Source: Spartobacteria bacterium (GTDB lineage: Bacteria; Verrucomicrobiota; Verrucomicrobiia; Chthoniobacterales; UBA10450). From it: DNA of 64,000 bases. The stretch's first letter is position 1. Every line of letters starts with the position of its first letter. The stretch covers positions 1 to 64,000 of the forward strand of contig PNAS01000060.1 of NCBI GenBank assembly GCA_003169695.1. Reading direction: 5' to 3'. Under the pieces are notes generated by a model, which was not told the DNA's origin, searched no databases, and worked only from the letters and a program-made list of their open reading frames with translations. This document shows positions 41,372 through 48,753 of the stretch, piece after piece. The translations under genes and the position numbers were made by a program.

Positions 41372-42997
41372 TCATTTTAAATCATAAACCTCAACGAGCC
41401 CAACGCCAGTGGCACTGCCTTTGCCGGCCACGACCGCGGTATAAGCTCCTGAGGGCAGAGTAGCAACGATTGCAGATTCCAAATCGTTCGACGGTGGAAT
41501 TCCGGTGGCTTCAATCTCGACCTGTTGAGTGTCTTTCCAGTTGTCGTTGCTGGCAATCGTGAGGCCATTGCCATCATGTAACTCGAGCGTCGGATCAGCC
41601 AGGGCACCGGAAACACCGAATTGAGTAAGCGACGGACCGATCGCTCGGACGATCACTCTTGCACTACCATTGCCGCCTCCCACGATGAAGCCACCGATCA
41701 TTACGTTGTCGCCGGTATCCACGAAGCCGCGTGTGCTGATGTTCGCCAGCTTCGAAGTAGCCGCAGCCGCTTGATCCAGGTCGTAAACTTCAACGAGTCC
41801 CACTCCCATAGTCCCATTCTTTCCGGACATGATGGCCGTATATGAGCCGGGTAATAGTGTGATAAGGATGGCAGATTCGCGCGAATCGGCGGGCTGGAGG
41901 CTGGCCGGAATTTGGCTGGCGTTCGCCGCGGTCTGCCAATCATCGTTGCTGGCGATCACGGAGTTAGAATCGTGTAGTTCGAGCGTCGGATCCTGTAATG
42001 GATTTGCGATACCGAAATTGCTCAACGATGGGCCGATTCCACGGATGAGCACGTTTTTCGGACCGGCGCCCGTAACTATGAAACCGCCTATCAGCACATT
42101 TTCGCCAGTCTGCACTTTAAGACGCGTCGAGATGTTCAACGGAAAATCCGTTGCTGGCTGAAATGCCAGATATTGCGGATTACTGAAGCCGGAGGCGAAC
42201 GCGGTCCTCGTTCCATCCGGGGTAACTTTAAAGATTATTCCGGTCGCATTGTCGGAGATGAAGAGATTTCCAAAGTGATCAACCGCGACGCCATTGGGTT
42301 GGCTCATGCCAGACGCAGCGGTGCTTCTCGCCCCCGCAGTGTTGAATTTGAAGACATTGCCGCTACCAAGGTCTCCCTCAAACACGTTTCCGTTGGCGTC
42401 GATTGTCAGACCATCGGGTGAATGGAGTCCTGAGGCGAACGTGCTCTTCACGCCGGCAGGCGTAAATTTGAACATCGTGCCGCTGGCAAAATCGTTCTCG
42501 AGGAGATTTCCAGAAAGATCGAGAGCAATGCCGGCCGGCGTCTGTAAACCGGATGCGAACGTGCTGCTCGCGCCGGCCGCAGTGAACTTGAAGATGCTGC
42601 CGCTGCCGGAATCTGCCTCGAAAAGGTTGCCGGCAGAGTCAAAGGCGAGACCGAACGGTCTATTCAATCCGGAGGCGAAGAGGGTTTTCGTTCCATCGGG
42701 CGTAACTTTGTAAATCTTGCCTGAGCCAGAACCCGCTACGAAAACAGAATCCGCTACGAAAAGATTGCCCTTCGAATCGAATGTAAGCCCGGACGGATTT
42801 ACCAGGCCCGACACGAAGCTGGTCACAGTCCCACCCGGGGAGACTTTGAAGACATTACCACTGCCAAAGTCCGCCTCGTAAAGGTCACCAACAGCCGCGC
42901 CCGCGTTCGTTGATGTCAGAGTCGCCGCTAAGATCGCAGGGATGATTCGGAAAAGAAAAAGGATGATTTTCATAATGTTGGAGAGCCAGCATGTCAT
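41372..42997 (-). CDS. Secreted NHL/SMP-30-like beta-propeller with two NISTR modules
   Basis: 541 aa. The ATG lies in the attC core, an ATG eight codons later is possible. Signal peptide to about residue 35. Six to seven blades follow, each about 40 residues: 'SGNVFKVSPGGTVTSFVSGL', 'FDSAGNLFEADSGSGSIFKF', 'PNGVAVDHFGNLFISDNATG'. The C-terminus repeats the NISTR..VQTGENV.IGGFI module twice, as in the 27749 protein. Probably an extracellular binding protein. By far the largest product starting at an attC core here. Confidence 0.8.
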   Translation of the reverse strand: MTCWLSNIMKIILFLFRIIPAILAATLTSTNAGAAVGDLYEADFGSGNVFKVSPGGTVTSFVSGLVNPSGLTFDSKGNLFVADSVFVAGSGSGKIYKVTPDGTKTLFASGLNRPFGLAFDSAGNLFEADSGSGSIFKFTAAGASSTFASGLQTPAGIALDLSGNLLENDFASGTMFKFTPAGVKSTFASGLHSPDGLTIDANGNVFEGDLGSGNVFKFNTAGARSTAASGMSQPNGVAVDHFGNLFISDNATGIIFKVTPDGTRTAFASGFSNPQYLAFQPATDFPLNISTRLKVQTGENVLIGGFIVTGAGPKNVLIRGIGPSLSNFGIANPLQDPTLELHDSNSVIASNDDWQTAANASQIPASLQPADSRESAILITLLPGSYTAIMSGKNGTMGVGLVEVYDLDQAAAATSKLANISTRGFVDTGDNVMIGGFIVGGGNGSARVIVRAIGPSLTQFGVSGALADPTLELHDGNGLTIASNDNWKDTQQVEIEATGIPPSNDLESAIVATLPSGAYTAVVAGKGSATGVGLVEVYDLK

Positions 42998-43119
42998 CTA
43001 ACGAGAATAAGATGAGCGACGGCGGACGAAACCGCGCGTCGATCGGAGTGGAAGTGTGGAAGTCATCTCAAAAGTGGAGCGCACAGCGGTCCGTCGTTCG
43101 CTCCATCGCATGGTTAGAT
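42996..43119 (-). repeat. attC (124 bp)
   Basis: Cores ATCTAAC/GTTAGAT. GCGGACGA subfamily. Confidence 0.9.
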
Positions 43120-43446
43120 GCTCCGCCTCCGCTGCATCCAAAGCCCGAGGAAAAGGAAAGGAACTGGCAATAGCACGAGGACATATCCGAGGAGGTAATA
43201 CCGATGCTCAAATGGCTCGACGATAGAATTGGGCGACGCGTTGCGAACCTCAAGGTAATACTGAATGTCCGGGAGAAACAGGAGGATCCAAACGACGGTC
43301 GCGATAATCGCTCCAGCTCCGGCCCAACGGTGCCAGCGAGCCAGCGAAAATAACGCGAGCGATAGCAGCAGAACCACCGCTAAGCAGGCCGCGAAAAGCC
43401 ACGGCTTCTCTTGAAGAATCGGATAGTTGACGGTGATGCTCGGCAT
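43114..43446 (-). CDS. Cassette ORF, polytopic membrane protein
   Basis: 110 aa, three helices (about residues 17-36, 44-58, 85-103), basic tail MQRRRSI. ATG in one attC core and TAA in the other, so the whole cassette is coding. Unknown family. Confidence 0.75.
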   Translation of the reverse strand: MPSITVNYPILQEKPWLFAACLAVVLLLSLALFSLARWHRWAGAGAIIATVVWILLFLPDIQYYLEVRNASPNSIVEPFEHRYYLLGYVLVLLPVPFLFLGLWMQRRRSI

Positions 43447-43567
43447 CTAACGAGAGAGAGCTCAGCGACCGCTGGCGGGAGCGACCGGCGATTGAAATTG
43501 CGGGGCCTTCATAATCTGGTGCGGGATATCGGAGCGGCCAGCGGTTCGCTGCAGCGATTGGTTAGAT
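43445..43567 (-). repeat. attC (123 bp)
   Basis: Cores ATCTAAC/GTTAGAT. GAGCTCAGC subfamily. Confidence 0.9.
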
Positions 43568-43585
43568 GGTTCGCGTGGCAACATG

Positions 43586-43852
43586 TTAATGCGGTGATGA
43601 AGAGTGCTGAAAAACCAACACGAAGAGTGCCAACCCAACAAGCAGCATAATTGCTCCGCTAGCGCGCAAGCCCCACACGTAAAAGCTGCTCCCGTAATAT
43701 CGGACGGGAAAGAACAATTGGACCCATGGCGGTGCCCTAAGAATGTTTTGCACCGAAACATCCGACAGCTGTTTGGCATATCGAAGGTGATAGACGCCCG
43801 CATAAATGAAGGCGGCAGCTCCGATGAGCTTGATGAGAGTCAGCTTCACCAT
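43586..43852 (-). CDS. Cassette ORF, small membrane protein
   Basis: 88 aa with two helices (about residues 5-22 and 59-82). ATG in the core (MVKLTLIKLIG). Unknown family. Confidence 0.72.
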   Translation of the reverse strand: MVKLTLIKLIGAAAFIYAGVYHLRYAKQLSDVSVQNILRAPPWVQLFFPVRYYGSSFYVWGLRASGAIMLLVGLALFVLVFQHSSSPH

Positions 43853-43973
43853 CTAACGAGACAAAGATCAGCGACGGCTAGCGGGAGTGCGCGTCGCCGC
43901 GGGTTGAGGGTGGAATTTCATGGGAAGTGAGGGACCGCGACTGCCAGCCGTTCGCTGCATCGTCTGGTTAGGT
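43851..43973 (-). repeat. attC (123 bp)
   Basis: Cores ATCTAAC/GTTAGGT. GGTTGAGGGTGG subfamily. Confidence 0.9.
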
Positions 43974-44309
43974 CTTTTGGCGCTCGGCTGGGAATTCGGG
44001 ATACTTCGGCAGTCCACAGTGTGCGCAATGGCTCTGAAACGAAAAACTGAAAAATCCCAAGCCCCAGACGAAGCGTTCGCCACAGCAAGGACAATGGAAA
44101 TGTCGTAGCTGTGAACCGGGAACTGCCCACAACGAAAGAATAACGAATGCAAAAAGTAGAACTCGAAAAGGCGAGACCGCCGCCTGCATCGTAGCGCCAG
44201 CCACTACCAGGATCCAGACTAGCGTCAAACCGATCCGATACAACATGCTCCATCTCTGCAGCCAACGCCAGTGTTTAGGAAAGGATTTTTCCAGCGACTG
44301 TTCTTCCAT
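43968..44309 (-). CDS. Cassette ORF, membrane protein with zinc ribbon
   Basis: 113 aa. Two adjacent helices (about residues 24-62) and then HFHCPCCGERF ... SHCAHCGLPKYP: two CxxC pairs 20 residues apart, a zinc-ribbon layout, presumably cytoplasmic. TAA within the attC core. Function unknown. Confidence 0.75.
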   Translation of the reverse strand: MEEQSLEKSFPKHWRWLQRWSMLYRIGLTLVWILVVAGATMQAAVSPFRVLLFAFVILSLWAVPGSQLRHFHCPCCGERFVWGLGFFSFSFQSHCAHCGLPKYPEFPAERQKT

Positions 44310-44315
44310 CCAGGG

Positions 44316-44443
44316 ACCTAACGAAAATAAGATCAGCCACCGCTGGCGAGGGCGAGCGTAAAGTGCAATGGAAGTGTAAAAAACACGGCTCGTGGAGGGT
44401 CTGAGAGGAGCGGCCAGCGGTTGGCTGCATCGCCTGGTTGGAC
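44316..44443 (-). repeat. attC (128 bp)
   Basis: Cores ACCTAAC/GTTGGAC, a G in the right core where others have A. Confidence 0.88.
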
Positions 44444-44444
44444 C

Positions 44445-44888
44445 TCACTTGTTGTGGACAAATAATCTATCATAGATCGGAACAAGCTTTAGCTTCACCG
44501 CGCCGAAGTCTGCCGTCCGAATCCAGCGCGCGCCATCATAATACTGCGTCTCGTCGCAGCCCGGACACATCAACACATCAATATGCCGCTCGCCCAACAG
44601 GAACGACGCTCCGTAGACGGGCGAAAATGCGCAATACTTGGTTGGCCACGGAACCGAATAGCCAGTGGTCATTGTGCGTGCGAAAAGTTCACGAGTGCGC
44701 GCGTCAGCGCGCACGGGACCCGCAACAATACGATAACCATGGAAACGGGTCTTGGCGAGTTTGACTGGCGGCGACGGATCGACACGGAGTAGCCGAAGCT
44801 CCAGCGCTCGATTCAAAGGAGGCGGTGCGGCTGCAATGCTAGTCGAAGCAACTAGGACAACGCATAGTGCCATGAGGGGAGGAGCCAT
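44445..44888 (-). CDS. Cassette ORF, secreted protein (paralogue of 2844-3314)
   Basis: 147 aa with a signal peptide (residues about 1-19). 'TRFHGYRIVAGPVRADARTR', 'YCAFSPVYGASFLLGERHID' and CPGCDE correspond to the 2844 product, including the two-Cys motif. The two cassettes have different attC subfamilies and cores, so they were not made by a simple tandem duplication. Confidence 0.78.
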   Translation of the reverse strand: MAPPLMALCVVLVASTSIAAAPPPLNRALELRLLRVDPSPPVKLAKTRFHGYRIVAGPVRADARTRELFARTMTTGYSVPWPTKYCAFSPVYGASFLLGERHIDVLMCPGCDETQYYDGARWIRTADFGAVKLKLVPIYDRLFVHNK

Positions 44889-44891
44889 GAG

Positions 44892-45016
44892 GTCTAACGA
44901 GAATAAGATCAGCGACGGCTACCGGGAGCGAGCACCAAATCGAAGTGGAAGTGTTCTAATCATGGGAAAACGTGGCCCCGCAGCGGGTAGCCGTTCGCTG
45001 GATCGCCTGGTTAGAT
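44892..45016 (-). repeat. attC (125 bp)
   Basis: Cores GTCTAAC/GTTAGAT. GCAGCGGGTAGCC subfamily. Confidence 0.9.
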
Positions 45017-45025
45017 GCGGCGTTA

Positions 45026-45409
45026 TCATTTGTGCTCGGCGTGCCACTTCCGCATTACCTCGTTATATGCGGCCACCTCGGCCCTAAAGAGCCCCGTCGC
45101 CTCGCAGCCCGTGATACCGAACATCCGGTACCCTGTCTCAGGATCGTATCGCTCCGGCACGCGAATAACCGGGCCAAGCGCAATCGGCTCGGGCTCGCCA
45201 TAGTCGATAATGCGGAGCCTTCCCGCTCGTGCGTCTTTCGCGGCGGTCGCTCCGCCAATCACTCGGGCTGCGGCAATCACTTCCGGACTGTTATCCGCTG
45301 AAATCACGGGACTCTTAATGGGCGAGTCGTCTCCCGCACTCAAGGTGCTGACCGCAACGCATAATAGCGAAATCGCTACAACGCTAGCTTTCACGAACGG
45401 GATAAGCAT
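45026..45409 (-). CDS. Cassette ORF, secreted protein (intact paralogue of 19527-19883)
   Basis: 127 aa with a signal peptide to about residue 25 (STLSA). 'DDSPIKSPVISADNSPEVIA', 'KDARAGRLRIIDYGEPEPI' and 'CEATGLFRAEVAAYNEVMRK' mirror the 19527 gene, which has lost the last 11 residues. ATG in the attC core. Function unknown. Confidence 0.78.
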   Translation of the reverse strand: MLIPFVKASVVAISLLCVAVSTLSAGDDSPIKSPVISADNSPEVIAAARVIGGATAAKDARAGRLRIIDYGEPEPIALGPVIRVPERYDPETGYRMFGITGCEATGLFRAEVAAYNEVMRKWHAEHK

Positions 45410-45530
45410 CTAACGAGACAGAGCTCAGCTACCGCTGGCGGGAGCGAGCGTGGATTGGAACGGAGATATGTTCATAATGGAATGCGGGGCAGCAGAGCGG
45501 CCAGCGGTTAGCTGCAGCGATTGGTTAGAT
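45408..45530 (-). repeat. attC (123 bp)
   Basis: Cores ATCTAAC/GTTAGAT. GAGCTCAGC subfamily. Confidence 0.9.
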
Positions 45531-45553
45531 GATTTGCGTGGTTACGGAACATA

Positions 45554-45850
45554 TCAACGAAAAAGCCCCGCTAAGCAGATCCCTGCAAACAGCGAGGCCA
45601 CGACCAAAACCACGCTTAGGAAAATCGGTAAAGCAAAGCGAAGAATCGGATGGGATGACGACAATAGAGCCCGACTGAACGACCCAAGGAAGACACCTCC
45701 AAACGCAATCAAAAGGACCGGGAACAAGAACGGGAGAAGAAACCCAGGGATACTCCGCGGTGGCTGGCGTGAGATTACGAAAGACAAAGCCGTGATCAAA
45801 ATGATGCAGATCGGAAAACCGAGCGCGACTCGCTGAAGCGGTTTCATCAT
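45554..45850 (-). CDS. Cassette ORF, small membrane protein (paralogue of 275-580)
   Basis: 98 aa, three hydrophobic segments (about residues 9-26, 34-57, 69-94), same motif order as the 275 product. ATG in the attC core. It lies three cassettes from attI, its relative 45 kb away. Confidence 0.78.
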   Translation of the reverse strand: MMKPLQRVALGFPICIILITALSFVISRQPPRSIPGFLLPFLFPVLLIAFGGVFLGSFSRALLSSSHPILRFALPIFLSVVLVVASLFAGICLAGLFR

Positions 45851-45971
45851 CTAACGAGAATAAGATCAGCGACGGCTGGCGGGGCGGCGCGTGGCTGCGG
45901 GTTGAGGGTGGAATTTCATGGAAAGTGAGGAACCGAGGCTGCCAGCCGTTCGCTGCATCGCATGGTTAGAT
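45849..45971 (-). repeat. attC (123 bp)
   Basis: Cores ATCTAAC/GTTAGAT. GGTTGAGGGTGG subfamily, nearly the same as site 1. Confidence 0.9.
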
Positions 45972-45988
45972 GGTTTGCGCTCCATGTT

Positions 45989-46297
45989 CTAGGGCCCATT
46001 GCGGCGGACACTGAACCTTACCGGTACATTTAACGGTGAGCGAGTATGCGGCTTGAACTGCTTCTTCGAGTACACCCTCATCGTTGCCTGGTCCAGGACG
46101 CGATAGCCGGTTGATTGCAGCATACGCACTCGAACAACTTTGCCCGTCGCATCATCCAGGTCCAGCTGCACCACGCCACTCGCCGCCAGGGGAATGTCAC
46201 TCGATGGGGACGACCGAGGCCGCTCAGCGTACGCTACCTGCGCCGCCAGCGCCAACACGAGAACGGCAAGCAAGATATTTAGGACGCGCTTTACCAT
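45989..46297 (-). CDS. Cassette ORF, exported TonB C-terminal-like protein
   Basis: 102 aa with a signal peptide (residues about 1-24, AQVAYA). The body 'SGVVQLDLDDATGKVVRVRM', 'LQSTGYRVLDQATMRVYSKK' and 'FKPHTRSPLNVPVRFSV' is a shortened TonB C-terminal domain lacking the usual YP..A.. start. ATG in the core. Confidence 0.75.
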   Translation of the reverse strand: MVKRVLNILLAVLVLALAAQVAYAERPRSSPSSDIPLAASGVVQLDLDDATGKVVRVRMLQSTGYRVLDQATMRVYSKKQFKPHTRSPLNVPVRFSVRRNGP

Positions 46298-46418
46298 CTA
46301 ACGAGACAGAGCTCAGGCACCGCTGGCGGGACCGAGCGTGAATTGCAATAAATGTGTTTTCATAATCTTTCGTGAGACATCGGAGCGGCCAGCGGTTGCC
46401 TGCAGCGATTGGTTAGGC
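46296..46418 (-). repeat. attC (123 bp)
   Basis: Cores ATCTAAC/GTTAGGC. GAGCTCAGG variant. Confidence 0.9.
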
Positions 46419-46937
46419 CTGTTCGGTCTGCCGGTGTGTGTCGCGGTAGAAGCGCAAAATCTCGCTTACGTCGCCTCCAGCGGACGCGGTGAAACCGCCC
46501 CTCTTGGTGGGAAGCGTAATGTCGCGAAGAACATCTTCGAATGGCAATAACTCTATATTTGCGAGTTTCAGGCTCTCCAGCTCGCTCGGATCTTTCAATC
46601 TGGCATGAACGAAGATATATCGCCAAGTGATGGCGGGCCAAACACTCTGCCTCAATTTGGCCTTCGTAGCAGAGAGATACTTTTTCTGTATCCAAATCTG
46701 CATCTCTGCTTGAACTTCTTCATCTGTGCGGTTTCCTGCGCCAGCATTGCCGTTCGACAGGAAAGCCACGGGTCGAAACGAAGTCTGGACCTCAATATGC
46801 AGGCCTTCGACGATCGTCTCTTGGTGCCGAACCGCAAGAATGTCGGTTTCCCCCACACCTTGCTTCGCTCCCCTGATGGTCAGATAGCGCCTCCGATTGT
46901 AGTATTCTTCGACGAGTTGTTCAGAAAAGAGCGACAT
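46413..46937 (-). CDS. Cassette ORF, PD-(D/E)XK-like protein
   Basis: 174 aa, soluble. 'LVEEYYNRRRYLTIRGAKQG', then Asp32 in 'GETDILAVR', then 'HIEVQTSF' with Glu49 and Gln51. This gives E10/E11...D32...E49-x-Q51, the order of a restriction-endonuclease-like nuclease core in which Gln replaces Lys, as in some known families. Activity is not shown. A DNA-cleaving, repair or regulatory role is possible. TAA in the core. No methylase or partner in the cassette. Confidence 0.62.
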   Translation of the reverse strand: MSLFSEQLVEEYYNRRRYLTIRGAKQGVGETDILAVRHQETIVEGLHIEVQTSFRPVAFLSNGNAGAGNRTDEEVQAEMQIWIQKKYLSATKAKLRQSVWPAITWRYIFVHARLKDPSELESLKLANIELLPFEDVLRDITLPTKRGGFTASAGGDVSEILRFYRDTHRQTEQA

Positions 46938-46945
46938 CGCACGAG

Positions 46946-47041
46946 GCCTAACGAGACAGAGATAAGCCACCGCAGGGTGCTGCAACAACTTCACTGAAGT
47001 TGCATCGCAATGGGGCGGTTGGCTTCATCGTTTGGTTAGGC
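46946..47041 (-). repeat. attC (96 bp)
   Basis: Cores GCCTAAC/GTTAGGC. Shorter, with the hairpin CAACTTCACTGAAGTTG in the middle. This is the attC of the first cassette after attI. Confidence 0.85.
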
Positions 47042-47060
47042 CTGTTGGCTGAATTCAAGA

Positions 47061-47444
47061 TCAGTCAGTAAACTCGCGGACGACAAGAGGGTGTACTGGG
47101 CGCGCAGGCGGAAAATGGTTCAATACAAATGTGACTGGAACCTCCGCCTCTCGTCTCGGACCCGGCCGAGCTTGGAATGACATGAACGACTTCACCGCGG
47201 CATTATCGAGCAACGGATGACCGGTGCTCTGCAACGTCTTTACGCTAGTAACGCGTCCTGACTTATCGATGTAGAGGCGAAAACGCGCCTCGCCTTCCTG
47301 ATGGGTACGGCGCGCTTCAAACGGGTATTGGGGTAAGTGCCCGTGGATGAAAAAGTCTTTTCCCGATGCATACTGCCGCTCGCGGACACCAGCGAGAACT
47401 GGCGTGCTGATGAATACAACCGCGAGCCAGTAGATAGCGCGCAT
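47061..47444 (-). CDS. First cassette, exported TonB C-terminal-domain protein
   Basis: 127 aa with a signal peptide (about residues 1-18, STPVLA). 'LPQYPFEARRTHQEGEARFR', 'YIDKSGRVTSVKTLQSTGHP', 'LLDNAAVKSFMSFQARPG' is a complete TonB C-terminal domain without anchor or proline arm. As the cassette next to attI it is the last one integrated and the best placed for expression (known integron behaviour, applied here by inference). Confidence 0.82.
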   Translation of the reverse strand: MRAIYWLAVVFISTPVLAGVRERQYASGKDFFIHGHLPQYPFEARRTHQEGEARFRLYIDKSGRVTSVKTLQSTGHPLLDNAAVKSFMSFQARPGPRREAEVPVTFVLNHFPPARPVHPLVVREFTD

Positions 47445-47446
47445 AG

Positions 47447-47522
47447 GCCTAACGAGATATAGACGGCATTTTGCAATCTATTTCTTGCCGCATAGAGGGA
47501 GTTTGCGTTAAAAGACTGCGCG
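47447..47522 (-). other. attI region
   Basis: The first cassette's start core GCCTAAC (47447-47453) is followed by GAGATATAGACGGCATTTTG and then the intergenic DNA up to the intI start. There is no second core and no paired arm, as expected for attI rather than attC. Only 70 bp separate the first cassette from intI, so cassette and integrase promoters must be packed here or inside intI. I cannot place them with confidence. Confidence 0.72.
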
Positions 47523-48528
47523 ATGGCAAGCCCTCTTTCATCCTGTCCGAAACCGCCCAAGCTGCTCGACCGAGTCCGCACAGCGATCCGGTTTAATCGC
47601 TACAGCCCGCGTACGGAACAGGCGTACGTTGACTGGATCAAGCGATTTATACGCTTTCATAGTATTCGCCATCCGCAGGAAATGGGCGCTGAGGGAGGTG
47701 CGCGCTTTTCTGTCGCATTTGGCGACCGAAATGGATGTTGCCGCATCGACCCAAAACCAAGCCCTTTCCGCCCTGCTGTTTCTCTATCGCGAGGTACTAA
47801 GACAACGCTTGCCTTGGATGGATGACATTGTGAGAGCGAAGCGACCGCTGAAGGTGCCCGTCGTGTTCACCCAACTTGAGACCCTCGCGGTGCTGGCGCG
47901 AATGACTGGAACCGCTCGACTGATGGCCCACCTGCTTTATGGCAGCGGGCTGCGGGTCATGGAATGCGTGCGGCTGCGGATCAAAGATGTTGACCTTGGC
48001 TATTTGCAAATCACGGTTCGCGAGGCCAAGGGAGGCCGTCAGCGCGTGACGATGGTGCCACTCAACCTAGTGGATGCCTTGCGAAAGCAAGTTGAGCGAG
48101 TTGCCGAGCTTCACCGAGAAGATTTGCGTGCGGGCTATGGCGAAGTGGAACTCCCCGGCGCTCTTGCTCGAAAGTATCCCAACGCAGCGCGGGAGCTTGG
48201 CTGGCAGTATCTTTTCCCAGCTTCGCGCCGAACAATCATTGCCGATGCAGTTGGCCCTTCGCACGAGCGGAGATTTCATGTGGATGAAAGCGTGTTGCAG
48301 AGAGCGGTAAAGCAAGCGATTCGCGAGGCTGGCGTGAACAAGGCAGCGAGCTGTCACACTTTTCGGCATTCCTTTGCCACCCACCTGCTGGAGAACGGTT
48401 ACGACATTCGCACTGTTCAGGAGTTGCTGGGTCACAAAGATGTGAGCACCACAATGATCTACACGCACGTCCTCAATAAACCGGGGATCGGTGTGAAGAG
48501 CCCATTAGACCATCAACGCACTGCGTAG
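47523..48528 (+). pseudogene. intI: Integron integrase, frameshifted as read
   Basis: An N-terminal frame (from ATG 47523: '[20 protein letters not shown]') and a second frame running to the TAG at 48526. Removing one G from the GGG at 47693-47695 joins them (..[14 protein letters not shown]..) into 334 aa, normal for IntI. Catalytic residues are all present: Arg in '[13 protein letters not shown]', '[16 protein letters not shown]', and Tyr (48460-48462) in 'STTMIYTHV'. '[17 protein letters not shown]' is the IntI-specific insert that separates integron integrases from XerC/D. It works on folded attC strands and double-stranded attI. Activity depends on whether the extra G is real. Confidence 0.9.
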
Positions 48529-48753
48529 TGCCAACGCTCAAAGTCGTTTTGCTGGGTCGAGGAGCGTTTTTCAAAAACGGTCGTTTATGAGACTCCACAA
48601 GCGTCGCCGGTTGGAGCTCCAATTTAAAGGTGGAATAGGCTTCCGTGCGCTTGCCTAGAATCGTTTTTCTTGCTCAGGCGTATCAAAGTCGCGGACGGCA
48701 AATCAGGACCCGAAATTAGTTAGTAAAATGAAAAGACGCGCAGAGGTAATCCG

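Noticed and set aside
139..47041. Regularly spaced repeats as a CRISPR array
   Set aside because: The units are 123-bp imperfect inverted repeats separated by 200-1500 bp of coding DNA, and no cas gene is present.
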